Shown: positions 18,789 to 28,285, counted from the first letter of the stretch. The stretch is 64,000 nucleotides of DNA from Pseudomonas putida (GCF_028682455.1 NZ_JANHLD010000004.1:720852-784851); one strand, 5' to 3'. Program-made: numbers and translations. The notes: a model not told the origin generated them from the letters alone.

Positions 18789-20090
18789 TCAGTTCAGGTA
18801 AGGGGACCAGGACGGTTCTCTGACTTCGCCTTGAGCGGTAGGAAGCGGGAGCCTCACGCGTCCGTTGAGAGAGACGAGCATCAAGACTCCCCGGCCCTGC
18901 TGGCGGGTGGCGTAGATTAGCATGGTGCCGTTAGGCGCAACAGTGGGGGACTCATCAAGACTTGTTTCAGAGAGAATCTTTACACTGCCACGTTGCAAAT
19001 CTTGCGCAGCCACTTTGAAGTTGGTGAAACCTTGTTGGCGATGAATCATCACCAAGGTCTTTTCATCCGCCGACAGTTTAGGGTTGGCGTTGTAGTTACC
19101 AACGAAAGTTACACGTTCAGCACCGCCACCCGAAACATTGGTTTTATAGATCTGCGGCTTGCCGCCACGGTCGGAGGTGAAGTAGATGGTCGAACCATCC
19201 TTGCCCCAGAACGGTTCGGTGTTGATGCCAGGACCTGCAGTGACGCGCGACAGCTGACGCGAGCCCATGTTCATCACGTAGATGTCCGGGTTGCCGTCCT
19301 TGGACAGTACGAACGCCAGGCGCGAACCATCCGGCGACCAGGCCGGTGCACCGTTGAGGCCTTCGAAGTTGGTGATCTGCTCGCGACGACCCGTATCGAT
19401 GTGCTGAACGAAGATGCGTGGACGCTTCTGCTCGAACGACACATAGGCAATGCGCTTGCCATCGGGTGCAAAGCGGGGCGACAGGATCGGCTCACGCGAT
19501 TGCAGCAGGGTCACTGCGCGCGCACCATCGTAGTCCGAACGCTGCAGGGTGTAGCGGGTGTTGTTGGTGGAGAATCGCTCGGCGGTCACGTACAGCATGC
19601 GGGTAGAGAACGCACCCTTGATGCCGGTGAGTTTCTCGAACGACTGGTCGGCGATGTAGTGCGACATGTCGCGCAGCTGATCGACGCTGCCCGAGACGCT
19701 GCCGGTCAGCACTTGCTGCTCGGTTGCTACGTTGAACAGGGCGTACTGCACCTGCAGGCGACCGCCCGCTGGCACGATGCTGCCGACCATCACGTACTGG
19801 GCACCCAGGGCTTTCCAGTCGCGGAAGATCACTTCGCTGGCCTGGCTTGGCTGGCTGATCATGTTCTGGCGCGGGATGGGCGAGTAATAACCGGAGTTGC
19901 GCAGGTCATTACCGATGATGTCAGCCATGTCTTCCGGCAGTACGCTACCGCCCTGCAGACCGAACGGCACGACCGCGATAGGCGTTGCCCGGTCACTGCC
20001 ACTGGTGACCAGAATGTTCTTTTCCTCTGCCATGGCGATCCCTGCTGCGCAGCAGAGAACGACCAGCAGTCCTCGAAGAAGTTTAATCAC
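18789..20090 (-). CDS. tolB: Tol-Pal system beta-propeller protein TolB
   Basis: A 433-residue periplasmic protein with a signal peptide ending at about residue 21 (GIAMAEE). An N-terminal domain of about 135 residues is followed by a six-bladed propeller with repeated 'SPDGSRLAF'-type blades (FAPDGKRIAYVSF, WSPDGSRLAFVLS, LSADEKTLVMI). TolB binds Pal and the TolA C terminus. It lies 52 bases before pal and its 5' end overlaps the 3' end of tolA by 4 bases. Confidence 0.97.
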   Translation of the reverse strand: MIKLLRGLLVVLCCAAGIAMAEEKNILVTSGSDRATPIAVVPFGLQGGSVLPEDMADIIGNDLRNSGYYSPIPRQNMISQPSQASEVIFRDWKALGAQYVMVGSIVPAGGRLQVQYALFNVATEQQVLTGSVSGSVDQLRDMSHYIADQSFEKLTGIKGAFSTRMLYVTAERFSTNNTRYTLQRSDYDGARAVTLLQSREPILSPRFAPDGKRIAYVSFEQKRPRIFVQHIDTGRREQITNFEGLNGAPAWSPDGSRLAFVLSKDGNPDIYVMNMGSRQLSRVTAGPGINTEPFWGKDGSTIYFTSDRGGKPQIYKTNVSGGGAERVTFVGNYNANPKLSADEKTLVMIHRQQGFTNFKVAAQDLQRGSVKILSETSLDESPTVAPNGTMLIYATRQQGRGVLMLVSLNGRVRLPLPTAQGEVREPSWSPYLN

Positions 20091-21163
20091 AAGGCTAGAT
20101 CCTCAGGTGTGAATGTCATCTTGAATGAACGATAGGGATTGAATTCGCTCGGTTTCAAACCCTGCATTTCGGTCAGACGGCCAATGTTCTTGACCGCGGC
20201 AACAGCCGAGCTGTCAAACGGACCATCGCCACTGGAGCGGGCTACGCTCACCGAGGTAATGGTGCCATCGGGCAACATGCCGATCTGCAGAACCACCGTC
20301 ATGTTCTTGCGCGCAGAAGGTGGACGTGCCCAGCCCTCGGCCGCACGTGCACGGATCAGGTCGTCGAAATCGCCGGCTACCTGGTCGCCCTGCTCGTCAG
20401 CCAGGGCCTGCTGCCGTTCGGTGGTGTCCGACAGAAGCTCGGCCAGGGCCTGGGCTTTCTTGTCTTCCGCCGCCTTGCGGGCTGCATCCTGTGCCTTCTT
20501 CTTGGCCGCATCAGCTGCGGCTTTCTTCTTGGCGTCCTCGGCGGCTTTTTTCTTCGCCTCTTCAGCCGCTGTTTTTTTCTTCGCATCCTCGGCCGCCTTC
20601 TTCTTGGCGTCCTCGGCAGCTTTCTTCTTGGCTTCTTCAGCCGCTTGTTTCTTGGCCTCTTCGTCAGCCTTTTTCTTGGCTTCTTCCTCGGCCTTCTTCT
20701 TGGCGATATCGGCCTGTTGCTTTTCAGCGGCCTTCTTCGCTTCTTCGGCTTTCTTGGCCTCGGCGGTTTTCTTCGCCTCGTCGGCCTTCTTCGCTTCCTC
20801 GGCTTTCTTCGCTTCGGCAGCCTCACGGGCCTCTTCGGCCTTTTGAGCAGCCTCTTCCTTCTTTTGTTCCGCAGCCTTCACAGCCTGCTGCTCGACCTTC
20901 TTTTGCTCCATCTGCTCTTCTTCGGTTTGACGCGAAGCAGTCTTCTTGGCTTCCCCGGCAATCTTCTGATTGGTCTGGGTGGTGGCCTGACTCTTGGACT
21001 TGAGCTGGTACAGGGTTGCCTGGACGATAGGCTTGGCCGGCGGCAGTTCAGGGGTCATGGCAAAGCTGACGAACAGCATGCCGAACACCAGGACGTGCAG
21101 CGCAATGGCCCAGACACTGGGCCAGAAATAGCTTTCCGAGGCGGATGGCTCTCGCTGTTGCAT
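20087..21163 (-). CDS. tolA: Cell envelope integrity protein TolA
   Basis: A 358-residue protein: an inner-membrane helix at about residues 15-37, a very long Lys/Ala/Glu-rich helical domain (about residues 70-245) built of near-repeats such as KKAAEDAKKKAAE, and a globular C-terminal domain (about 250-358) that contacts Pal and TolB. TolA spans the periplasm and passes proton-motive force from TolQR to the outer membrane. The repetitive helix explains the large antisense open frames in this stretch. It shares one base with the tolR stop. Confidence 0.96.
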   Translation of the reverse strand: MQQREPSASESYFWPSVWAIALHVLVFGMLFVSFAMTPELPPAKPIVQATLYQLKSKSQATTQTNQKIAGEAKKTASRQTEEEQMEQKKVEQQAVKAAEQKKEEAAQKAEEAREAAEAKKAEEAKKADEAKKTAEAKKAEEAKKAAEKQQADIAKKKAEEEAKKKADEEAKKQAAEEAKKKAAEDAKKKAAEDAKKKTAAEEAKKKAAEDAKKKAAADAAKKKAQDAARKAAEDKKAQALAELLSDTTERQQALADEQGDQVAGDFDDLIRARAAEGWARPPSARKNMTVVLQIGMLPDGTITSVSVARSSGDGPFDSSAVAAVKNIGRLTEMQGLKPSEFNPYRSFKMTFTPEDLAL

Positions 21164-21615
21164 CAGGGCGCCTCGGTAATCAGGCCAACGTTACCGACAC
21201 CTGCCTTCTGCAACCCGCCCATGGCACCCATGACCGCGCCGTAGTCAACCGACTTGTCGCCACGGATGAATACCTGGGTCTGCTTACCCTGGTCACGTCC
21301 GGCGGCAATGATCTTGGTCACGGCGTCGGTCATTTGCGGCAAGGTCATGGCCTTGTCCATCTGCTTGTCGGTGTCGACTTCACTGCCAAGGTTCCAGTAG
21401 TAGGTCTTGTCAGCCTTGATCGAAATGGTCAGGACCTGGACGTTGTTGTCCTGCGGCAAGGCTTCGCTGGAAACCTTGGGCAGGTCGACCTTCACGCCCT
21501 GGTTGAGCATCGGTGCGGTCACCATGAAAATGACCAGCAGTACCAACATCACGTCGATGTATGGCACCACGTTCATCTCGGCGACCGGCTTGCGTTTGTG
21601 GCGAACTCGGGCCAT
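21163..21615 (-). CDS. tolR: Tol-Pal proton-channel subunit TolR
   Basis: A 150-residue inner-membrane protein of the ExbD/TolR family with one transmembrane helix at about residues 18-38 (PYIDVMLVLLVIFMVTAP). It contains the conserved membrane Asp (in IDVML) needed for proton passage, and a periplasmic domain. It works with TolQ as the motor of the Tol-Pal system. Confidence 0.96.
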   Translation of the reverse strand: MARVRHKRKPVAEMNVVPYIDVMLVLLVIFMVTAPMLNQGVKVDLPKVSSEALPQDNNVQVLTISIKADKTYYWNLGSEVDTDKQMDKAMTLPQMTDAVTKIIAAGRDQGKQTQVFIRGDKSVDYGAVMGAMGGLQKAGVGNVGLITEAP

Positions 21616-21629
21616 GGGCTTTTACCTGA

Positions 21630-22325
21630 TCACTCTTCGCTGGTGTGCACTTTACGGTGCAGGATGGCCTGGAACTCGTCGGCGAACGTGTAGTAACGGC
21701 CGATCAAGACTTCACTGCGGGCAGCGAAACGGTTGTAGGCGATAACCGCTGGAATCGCGGCGAACAGGCCGATGGCGGTGGCGATCAGCGCCTCGGCGAT
21801 GCCCGGGGCTACAGTGGCCAGGGTGGCCTGCTGAGCGCTGGCCAGGCCGCGGAAGGAGTTCATGATACCCCACACGGTACCGAACAGACCGATGTACGGG
21901 CTGGTGGAACCCACAGTGGCCAGGAACGGCAGACTTTGCTCAAGCTTTTCTTCTTCGCGGGAGATGGCAACGCGCATGGCGCGGCCGACACCTTCCATCA
22001 CCGCATCAGGATCGACGCCGGGCTGCTGACGCAGGCGGGAAAATTCCTTGAAGCCGGCACGGAAGACCTGCTCGACGCCCGAATCAGGGTCCGGATTGCT
22101 GCCGGCCTGACGGTACAGCTTGGACAGGTCGATACCCGACCAGAAGCGCTCTTCGAAGCTGTCCAGGGCTCGACGACCGGCGCGCAGCATGGTGCTGCGC
22201 TGGAAAATCATGATCCATGACGTTACCGATGCGGCAACCAGAATCAGCATGACCAGCTGTACCACGATGCTGGCATTGCTGACCAGGCTCCACATGGAGG
22301 TATGGTCGACGACGTTAGCTTCCAC
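21630..22325 (-). CDS. tolQ: Tol-Pal proton-channel subunit TolQ
   Basis: A 231-residue ExbB/TolQ/MotA-type protein with three transmembrane helices, near residues 17-37, 135-155 and 170-195. The last pair contains the conserved GLFGTVWGIMNSF and TAIGLFAAIPAVIAYN segments. The start is GTG 22325, seven bases after AGGAG, and that ribosome site overlaps the ybgC stop, so the genes are tightly linked. Confidence 0.97.
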   Translation of the reverse strand: MEANVVDHTSMWSLVSNASIVVQLVMLILVAASVTSWIMIFQRSTMLRAGRRALDSFEERFWSGIDLSKLYRQAGSNPDPDSGVEQVFRAGFKEFSRLRQQPGVDPDAVMEGVGRAMRVAISREEEKLEQSLPFLATVGSTSPYIGLFGTVWGIMNSFRGLASAQQATLATVAPGIAEALIATAIGLFAAIPAVIAYNRFAARSEVLIGRYYTFADEFQAILHRKVHTSEE

Positions 22326-22327
22326 GC

Positions 22328-22783
22328 TTAATCTCCTGCATTTGAATGAGTACCCGGATCGCCCGCCTCGGCAAATGCCGTACGTAGCGCGGGGGGAATG
22401 GCCCGGGGTTTGAAAGTATCGGCGCGCACACAGGCCACCAGGAACTGCCCTTCGCAGAGCAGCGTTGCATCTTTTTCACGCCAGACCTGCTGTACGAAAC
22501 GCAGACTGGCCCGGTTCAACTCAAGCACTTGCGCGGTAACCCGCAATTCATCGTCCAGCCGCGCAGGCGCGTGATAGCGCGCCTCGCTGGAGTGGACCAC
22601 GAACAGCAGGTTCTCCTGCGCCAGTGCCGACTGGGCAAAACCCAGTGCGCGTAACCGCTCGGTGCGGGCACGCTCCATGAATTTCAGGTAGTTGACGTAA
22701 TACACCACGCCGCCCGCATCGGTATCTTCGTAGTAGACCCGACAACGGTGTGCGAACGGCTCAAGCCCATTTTGCGCGCGCAT
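22328..22783 (-). CDS. ybgC: Tol-Pal-associated acyl-CoA thioesterase YbgC
   Basis: A 151-residue hot-dog-fold thioesterase. The family motif YYEDTDAGGVVYYVNYLKFMERART sits at about residues 17-41, with the catalytic Asp in DTDAGG. YbgC acts on short or medium acyl-CoA or acyl-ACP and is the usual first gene of the tol-pal cluster. Its stop codon lies within the ribosome-binding region of tolQ. Confidence 0.95.
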   Translation of the reverse strand: MRAQNGLEPFAHRCRVYYEDTDAGGVVYYVNYLKFMERARTERLRALGFAQSALAQENLLFVVHSSEARYHAPARLDDELRVTAQVLELNRASLRFVQQVWREKDATLLCEGQFLVACVRADTFKPRAIPPALRTAFAEAGDPGTHSNAGD

Positions 22784-22909
22784 ACTCTAGTGCTAACTCC
22801 TCAGCTTGCCAATCCGCCCCGGCAACTGTTTTTTAATCGATTATGTCGTATTGCCAGCGTGGTCCTTCCATGCCAGCCGATAGGACCACAAAATCACTGG
22901 ATAAATCTG

Positions 22910-23965
22910 TCATTCATCGGTCTGGGCAGAAAAACCTTCGCTGCTGCTCGGCTCGCCCAGTCGATTGGGGATGTTCAAACCGAAATGCAGGTAGGCGTGG
23001 CGGGTAACCACTCGCCCTCGTGGCGTGCGCATGATGTAGCCCTGCTGGATCAGGTAGGGCTCGAGCACGTCCTCGATGGTGTGGCGCTCCTCGCTGATCG
23101 CAGCTGCCAGGCTGTCGACGCCTACCGGACCACCGTCGAACTTCTCGATCATGGTAAGCAGCAGGCGCCTGTCCTGGTGGTCGAAGCCGCGCTCGTCGAC
23201 ATCCAGCAGGTTGAGCGCCATGTCGGCGATAGGCTTGGTGATATGACCCTTGCCGCGTACTTCGGCAAAGTCACGTACCCGGCGCAGCAGGCGGTTGGCG
23301 ATTCGCGGCGTACCCCGTGCACGCCGGGCGATCTCAAAGGCCCCATCATCCTCGATCGGCAAGCCGAGAATGCCGCCGGAGCGACTGACGATGGTGGCCA
23401 GGTCTTCGGTGTTGTAGAACTCGAGGCGCTGGACGATACCGAAACGGTCGCGCAACGGGTTGGTCAGCATGCCCGCCCGGGTGGTGGCGCCGACCAGGGT
23501 AAAGGGCGGCAGGTCGAGCTTGATCGAGCGGGCTGCGGGGCCTTCGCCGATCATGATGTCGAGCTGGAAGTCTTCCATGGCTGGGTACAATACTTCCTCG
23601 ACGATCGGCGACAGCCGATGGATTTCGTCGATGAACAACACATCGTGGGGCTCAAGGTTGGTCAACAAGGCGGCCAGGTCGCCAGGACGCTCGAGAATCG
23701 GCCCGGATGTACTCTTGATCGAGACGCCCATTTCCTGGGCAATGATGTTGGCCAGGGTGGTCTTGCCAAGCCCCGGAGGGCCGAAGATCAAGGTGTGATC
23801 CAGCGATTCGCTGCGCCCACGGGCGGCCTGGATGAACAAGGCCATCTGCTCGCGCACCACCGGCTGGCCGATGTACTCGGCCAGACGCAGGGGACGGATC
23901 GCCCGGTCCTGGACCTCTTCGCGGTCACGCCCGGTGGCGGCTATCAGTCGGTCGGCTTCAATCAC
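22910..23965 (-). CDS. ruvB: Holliday junction helicase subunit RuvB
   Basis: A 351-residue AAA+ motor that drives branch migration with RuvA. Walker A is GPPGLGKTT at residues 62-70, Walker B is VLFIDEIH, and sensor 1 is GATTRAG. A C-terminal winged-helix DNA-binding domain follows (YIMRTPRGR). Translation starts at GTG 23965, immediately after the ruvA TAA with no gap. Confidence 0.97.
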   Translation of the reverse strand: MIEADRLIAATGRDREEVQDRAIRPLRLAEYIGQPVVREQMALFIQAARGRSESLDHTLIFGPPGLGKTTLANIIAQEMGVSIKSTSGPILERPGDLAALLTNLEPHDVLFIDEIHRLSPIVEEVLYPAMEDFQLDIMIGEGPAARSIKLDLPPFTLVGATTRAGMLTNPLRDRFGIVQRLEFYNTEDLATIVSRSGGILGLPIEDDGAFEIARRARGTPRIANRLLRRVRDFAEVRGKGHITKPIADMALNLLDVDERGFDHQDRRLLLTMIEKFDGGPVGVDSLAAAISEERHTIEDVLEPYLIQQGYIMRTPRGRVVTRHAYLHFGLNIPNRLGEPSSSEGFSAQTDE

Positions 23966-24574
23966 TTAGATCATTCCCTTCAGGCTGCGACGGATCAGCT
24001 CTTCGCTGCTCAAGCCCTTGGCGTCGACGGCGGCAACCGCCTTGCTGGCCTCCTGGGGCTTGTAGCCCAGCGAGATCAGGGCGCTCACGGCATCGGCCTC
24101 GGCACTGGATACGGTGGCAATCGGCGAGGGACCGTTCGGTACCAGGGCGAACATAGCCGGCGAGGTTTCCCAGGCCTTGAATCGGTCCTTGAGCTCGACC
24201 AGCAGGCGTTCTGCGGTTTTCTTGCCGACACCAGGCACCTTGACCAGGGCCGAGGCGTCCTGCGCCTGGACACAGCGCACCAGCTCATCGACATCCAGAC
24301 CCGACATCAGCGCCAGGGCCAGCTTGGGGCCGACGCCGTTGAGCCGGATAAGCTCGCGGAACAGCTCTCGCTCGCGCTTTTCATGGAAGCCGTAGAGTAG
24401 GTGAGCATCCTCGCGCACCACCAGATGGGTATGCAAGGTCACGGCCTCACCTACCTTGGGCAGACGGTACAGGGTAGTCATGGGCACTTCGAGTTCATAG
24501 CCCAGGCCGTTGACATCGACAATCAGGTGCGGCGGCTGCTTTTCAGCCAGTGTGCCGCGCAAACGTCCAATCAC
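23966..24574 (-). CDS. ruvA: Holliday junction branch-migration protein RuvA
   Basis: A 202-residue protein, the normal RuvA length when started at GTG 24574, which follows AGGAAGGA. The N-terminal OB fold begins VIGRLRGTL. The helix-hairpin-helix motifs include LNGVGPKLALALMSG and VPGVGKKTAERLLVELKD. The C-terminal domain (LGYKPQEASKAV) regulates RuvB. RuvA binds four-way junctions as a tetramer. It sits between ruvC and ruvB in the standard order. Confidence 0.97.
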   Translation of the reverse strand: MIGRLRGTLAEKQPPHLIVDVNGLGYELEVPMTTLYRLPKVGEAVTLHTHLVVREDAHLLYGFHEKRERELFRELIRLNGVGPKLALALMSGLDVDELVRCVQAQDASALVKVPGVGKKTAERLLVELKDRFKAWETSPAMFALVPNGPSPIATVSSAEADAVSALISLGYKPQEASKAVAAVDAKGLSSEELIRRSLKGMI

Positions 24575-24682
24575 GTTGCGATCCTTCCTCATGGGCGCCG
24601 GCAAACAACCGGTCAACCCTAACAGCAAATGCAATGGCCGAAGGCATTGCCCGGTCAAAATTTGTTTCAACTCATGATGCTA

Positions 24683-25207
24683 TCAGAGCCGCAAGCGTCC
24701 GCTACGGCTGCGAGCGGTGCCCAGGCCGTGGGGCAACAGGCTGGAACGCGTGTGCGCATGGCACAGGGCGATGGCCAGGGCATCGGAGGCATCTATTTGC
24801 GGCTTCTGGGTCAACTTGAGCAGGTGCATGACCATCATCTGCACCTGTTCCTTGTTGGCCCCGCCGGTACCGGCAACCGCCTGCTTGACCTGGGTCGCAC
24901 TGTATTCGGCAATCTCCAGACCTTCTTCGATGGCCGCAACGATAGCCGCGCCGCGGGCCTGGCCCAGCTTGAGCGCCGAATCGGCGTTGCGTGCCATGAA
25001 CACCCGCTCAATGCCCATGGTCACCGGCCCATACTGCCGAATGATTTCACGCACACCGCGAAACACAATCTGCAAGCGCTCCGGCAACTCGCCGCTGCCG
25101 GTTCGAATACACCCGGATGCCACATATTCGCAGCCCCGCGCCCCCTGGCGCACCACACCGTAGCCGGTGATGCGCGAGCCGGGGTCGATGCCAAGAATCA
25201 GAGTCAT
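24683..25207 (-). CDS. ruvC: Crossover junction endodeoxyribonuclease RuvC
   Basis: A 174-residue Holliday-junction resolvase. The start at ATG 25207 gives the standard N terminus LILGIDPGS, with Asp8 as first catalytic residue. Further acidic residues lie in MGIERVF and in the C-terminal DASDALAIALCHAH. RuvC cuts junctions bound by RuvAB. The in-frame extension to 25279 would run into the hairpin upstream and is rejected. Confidence 0.97.
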   Translation of the reverse strand: MTLILGIDPGSRITGYGVVRQGARGCEYVASGCIRTGSGELPERLQIVFRGVREIIRQYGPVTMGIERVFMARNADSALKLGQARGAAIVAAIEEGLEIAEYSATQVKQAVAGTGGANKEQVQMMVMHLLKLTQKPQIDASDALAIALCHAHTRSSLLPHGLGTARSRSGRLRL

Positions 25208-25253
25208 ATCGCCTGCGTATTCATTGACGCCCGTGGGCGTCGTTCCAAAGACA

Positions 25254-25304
25254 GAAGCCGGACCCGCTTGCAGTCGCATCGCAACTGCAGGCGGGTCCGG
25301 CTTC
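25254..25304 (-). terminator. Long hairpin between yebC and ruvC, probable terminator
   Basis: A 21-bp inverted repeat (GAAGCCGGACCCGC... paired with ...GCGGGTCCGGCTTC, one G-T wobble) with a 9-base loop, 20 bases after the yebC stop. The T run after it is weak (TTCTGTCTTT on the - strand), so it may attenuate and not fully terminate. Confidence 0.6.
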
Positions 25305-25324
25305 CAACCAGCCAGGTCTGTACC

Positions 25325-26071
25325 TTAGCTGAGTTTTTCCATCACTTCGTCCGGAATCTCGGCGTTGGAGTAGACGTTCTGCACGTCGTCCAGGTCCTCG
25401 AGCATGTCGATCAGCTTGAGCACCTTCTGTGCGCCGTCCAGGTCCAGTTCGGCGCTGGTGGTCGGCTGCATCACGATCTCCGCGTCCGCCGCCTTGAAGC
25501 CGGCCTCTTCCAGCGCGTTGCGCACGGCATAGAAGCTGGCGAACGAGGTGAAGACATCGAACGAGCCGTCATCATTGCTGACCACATCATCGGCATCGGC
25601 TTCCATGGCCGCTTCCATCAGCGCGTCTTCATCGGTGCCGGCGGCAAAGGAGATCTGCCCCTTGCGCTCGAACAGGTAAGCCACCGAGCCATCCGTTCCC
25701 AGGTTGCCACCGCACTTGCTGAATGCATGACGCACCGCAGCAGCCGTACGGTTCCGGTTATCGGTCATGGCCTCGACCATGATCGCTACACCGCCTGGGC
25801 CGTAGCCCTCGTAGCTGAGCTCTTCGACGTTGTCGGCTTCGGTAGCGCCAGCACCACGGGCAACGGCCCGATCGATGATGTCGCGACTCATGTTGGCACC
25901 CAGGGCCTTGTCCAGGGCCAGGCGCAGCCGCGGGTTGGAGTTCGGATCGCCACCGCCCTGCTTGGCGGCGACGGTCAACTCACGAATCCACTTGGTGAAG
26001 ATCTTGCCCCGCTTGGCGTCCTGACGCTCCTTGCGGTGCTTGATGTTTGCCCATTTGGAATGACCAGCCAT
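25325..26071 (-). CDS. yebC: YebC/PmpR family protein
   Basis: A 248-residue protein starting MAGHSKWANIKHRKERQD, the invariant YebC N terminus. The frame is open 66 bases further up, but ATG 26071 gives the family length. It has the three-domain YebC layout with an acidic C-terminal portion. Members have been described as DNA-binding regulators (PmpR in P. aeruginosa represses quinolone-signal genes) and, more recently, as factors that relieve ribosome stalling; both roles are possible here. It lies in the conserved order aspS-yebC-ruvC. Confidence 0.95.
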   Translation of the reverse strand: MAGHSKWANIKHRKERQDAKRGKIFTKWIRELTVAAKQGGGDPNSNPRLRLALDKALGANMSRDIIDRAVARGAGATEADNVEELSYEGYGPGGVAIMVEAMTDNRNRTAAAVRHAFSKCGGNLGTDGSVAYLFERKGQISFAAGTDEDALMEAAMEADADDVVSNDDGSFDVFTSFASFYAVRNALEEAGFKAADAEIVMQPTTSAELDLDGAQKVLKLIDMLEDLDDVQNVYSNAEIPDEVMEKLS

Positions 26072-26161
26072 AACGCACTCCGAATCCTTTGAAACAATAC
26101 TACGCACCTGCCCGGCATGACACCGGGCAGGAACCATGAAATCTGTACCGCTGAACGCAAA

Positions 26162-26183
26162 GGCGCATCCATGTGGATGCGCC
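26162..26183 (-). terminator. Hairpin after aspS
   Basis: A 9-bp perfect stem GGCGCATCC / GGATGCGCC with a 4-base loop, 11 bases beyond the aspS stop, followed on the - strand by TTTGCGTT. Stem strength is good but the T run is short. Confidence 0.55.
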
Positions 26184-26193
26184 CGGGGTCTGC

Positions 26194-27969
26194 TTACTCA
26201 GCCTTGGGCTGTTCGCGCAGACGGATGTGCAACTCGCGCAGGGCCTTGGCATCGACCAGGCCTGGGGCCTGGGTCATGACACAGGCAGCACTCTGGGTTT
26301 TCGGGAAGGCGATGACTTCACGAATCGACTGCGCGCCGGTCATCAGCATGACCAGGCGATCCAGGCCAAAGGCCAGACCACCGTGAGGCGGCGCACCGAA
26401 CTTCAGAGCGTCGAGCAGGAAGCCGAACTTCTCTTCCTGTTCAGCCGCTTCGATACCCAGCAGACGGAACACCGCCTGTTGCATTTCCTTGCGGTGGATA
26501 CGGATCGAACCGCCACCGAGCTCGGTACCGTTGAGGACCATGTCGTAGGCGCGCGACAGGGCGGTGGCCGGGTTGGCCTCCAGCTCTTCGGGGCTGCACT
26601 TGGGCGCGGTGAACGGGTGGTGCAGCGCGGTGAAGCTGCCGTCGTCGTTCTCTTCGAACATCGGGAAGTCGACAACCCACATCGGCGCCCACTCGCAGGT
26701 GTGCAGGTTGAAGTCGTTGCCGACCTTGATCCGCAGGGCGCCCAGCGCCTCGCTGACGATCTTGGCCTTGTCGGCGCCGAAGAAAACGATGTCACCATCG
26801 ACCGCACCAACGCGATCGAGGATCACATTGAGGTTGGCTTCAGGGATGTTCTTGACGATCGGCGACTGCAGGCCTTCGACGCCCTTGGCGCGCTCGTTGA
26901 CCTTGATGTAGGCAAGGCCCTTGGCACCGTAGATTCCGACGAACTTGGTGTACTCGTCGATGCGGCTACGCGGCATGCTGGCGGCGCCAGGTACACGCAG
27001 GGCGGCTACGCGGCACTTCGGATCGTTGGCCGGACCACTGAAGACCTTGAATTCGACGTCCTTGAGCTGATCGGCAACATCGACCAGTTCCAGCGGAATG
27101 CGCAGGTCTGGCTTGTCGGAACCGTAGCGGCGCATGGCTTCTTCGAAAGTCATGTGCGGGAATTCGCCGAACTCCAGGTCCAAGACTTCCTTGAACAGCT
27201 TGCGGATCATGTTTTCGGTCAGGCCCATGATCTCGGATTCATCGAGGAAGCTGGTCTCGATGTCGATCTGGGTGAATTCCGGCTGGCGGTCGGCACGCAG
27301 GTCTTCGTCACGGAAGCACTTGGCGATCTGGTAGTAGCGGTCGAAACCGGCGACCATCAGCAGCTGCTTGAACAGCTGTGGCGACTGCGGCAAGGCAAAG
27401 AAGCTGCCGGCGTGGGTACGGCTTGGCACCAGGTAGTCACGCGCACCTTCAGGAGTGGCACGGGTGAGGATCGGCGTCTCGACGTCCAGGAAGCCGTTTT
27501 CATCGAGGTAGCGACGGATGCTGGAAGTGATCCGCGAGCGCAGGCGCAGCTTCTCGGCCATTTCTGGACGACGCAGGTCGATGAACCGATAGCGCAGGCG
27601 GGTTTCTTCGCCGACGTCGGAGTACTCGTTGAGCGGGAACGGCGGGGTTTCCGCTTCGTTCAGCACGGTCAGCTCGTAGCCAAGTACTTCGATGGCGCCG
27701 GAAGCCATGTTGGCGTTGACAGCGCCAGCCGGACGCGGACGCACCTTACCGGTGATCTGCACCACGTACTCGCTGCGCACGCGGTCGGCAGCGGCAAAGC
27801 TGTCTGCGCGATCCGGGTCGAAGACGACCTGGGCCATGCCTTCGCGATCACGGATATCGAGGAAAATCACCCCGCCGTGGTCGCGGCGACGATGGACCCA
27901 TCCGCAAAGGGTAATTTCCTGACCTTCCAGGCTCTCGTTCAGTTGGCCGCAATAATGGCTGCGCATCAT
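26194..27969 (-). CDS. aspS: Aspartyl-tRNA synthetase
   Basis: A 591-residue class II synthetase starting MMRSHYCGQLNE. It has the N-terminal OB-fold anticodon domain, motif 2 (FRDEDLRADRQPEFTQID), the bacterial GAD insertion in the middle and motif 3 (GLAFGLDRLVMLM) at the C terminus. It charges tRNA-Asp; in pseudomonads lacking AsnRS the enzyme is non-discriminating and also charges tRNA-Asn for GatCAB, but whether that holds here cannot be judged from this window. The in-frame upstream extension of 18 codons lacks family similarity. Confidence 0.97.
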   Translation of the reverse strand: MMRSHYCGQLNESLEGQEITLCGWVHRRRDHGGVIFLDIRDREGMAQVVFDPDRADSFAAADRVRSEYVVQITGKVRPRPAGAVNANMASGAIEVLGYELTVLNEAETPPFPLNEYSDVGEETRLRYRFIDLRRPEMAEKLRLRSRITSSIRRYLDENGFLDVETPILTRATPEGARDYLVPSRTHAGSFFALPQSPQLFKQLLMVAGFDRYYQIAKCFRDEDLRADRQPEFTQIDIETSFLDESEIMGLTENMIRKLFKEVLDLEFGEFPHMTFEEAMRRYGSDKPDLRIPLELVDVADQLKDVEFKVFSGPANDPKCRVAALRVPGAASMPRSRIDEYTKFVGIYGAKGLAYIKVNERAKGVEGLQSPIVKNIPEANLNVILDRVGAVDGDIVFFGADKAKIVSEALGALRIKVGNDFNLHTCEWAPMWVVDFPMFEENDDGSFTALHHPFTAPKCSPEELEANPATALSRAYDMVLNGTELGGGSIRIHRKEMQQAVFRLLGIEAAEQEEKFGFLLDALKFGAPPHGGLAFGLDRLVMLMTGAQSIREVIAFPKTQSAACVMTQAPGLVDAKALRELHIRLREQPKAE

Positions 27970-28063
27970 GATGGTGGTTTCGCTTCTCGTCATTCGTATG
28001 TTCAGTGGAGGCCTTGGCGCCACAAAGGGCTAATAGTGCAAGACCCTGCCGGTGCAATTCAAC

Positions 28064-28285
28064 TCAGTCGGCCTTGTCGCCGCCTGCGAGGTTCTTCTTG
28101 GCACCGGTCTTGAAGTCGGTTTCGTACCAACCTGTACCGCCCAGGCGAAAACCTGGCGCAGAAATCAGCTTCTTGAGCTCGGGCTTCTGGCACGCCGGGC
28201 AATCGGTCAACGGCGCGGCGCTGAGCTTCTGGAGGACTTCCATCTGGTGGTCACAGGAAGCACATTGATAGTCGTACATGGGCAT
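28064..28285 (-). CDS. FmdB-family zinc-ribbon protein
   Basis: A 73-residue protein with an N-terminal zinc ribbon: C8-x2-C11 and C29-x2-C32 (YQCASC, DCPAC). A short Gly-rich tail contains GTGWYETDF, typical of the FmdB / 'putative regulatory protein' family. The molecular role is unknown. The gene sits directly upstream of aspS on the same strand, its usual place in Pseudomonas. Confidence 0.9.
   Translation of the reverse strand: MPMYDYQCASCDHQMEVLQKLSAAPLTDCPACQKPELKKLISAPGFRLGGTGWYETDFKTGAKKNLAGGDKAD

Noticed and set aside
20460..20900. Possible tandem repeat or CRISPR-like pattern
   Set aside because: Irregular coding repeats of tolA; no regular spacers. No CRISPR array was seen anywhere in the window.
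20139..21003. Ala/Phe/Ser-rich and Leu-rich frames antisense to tolA, seeming to be repeat proteins
   Set aside because: They are reverse complements of the Lys/Ala/Glu repeats of the TolA helix.
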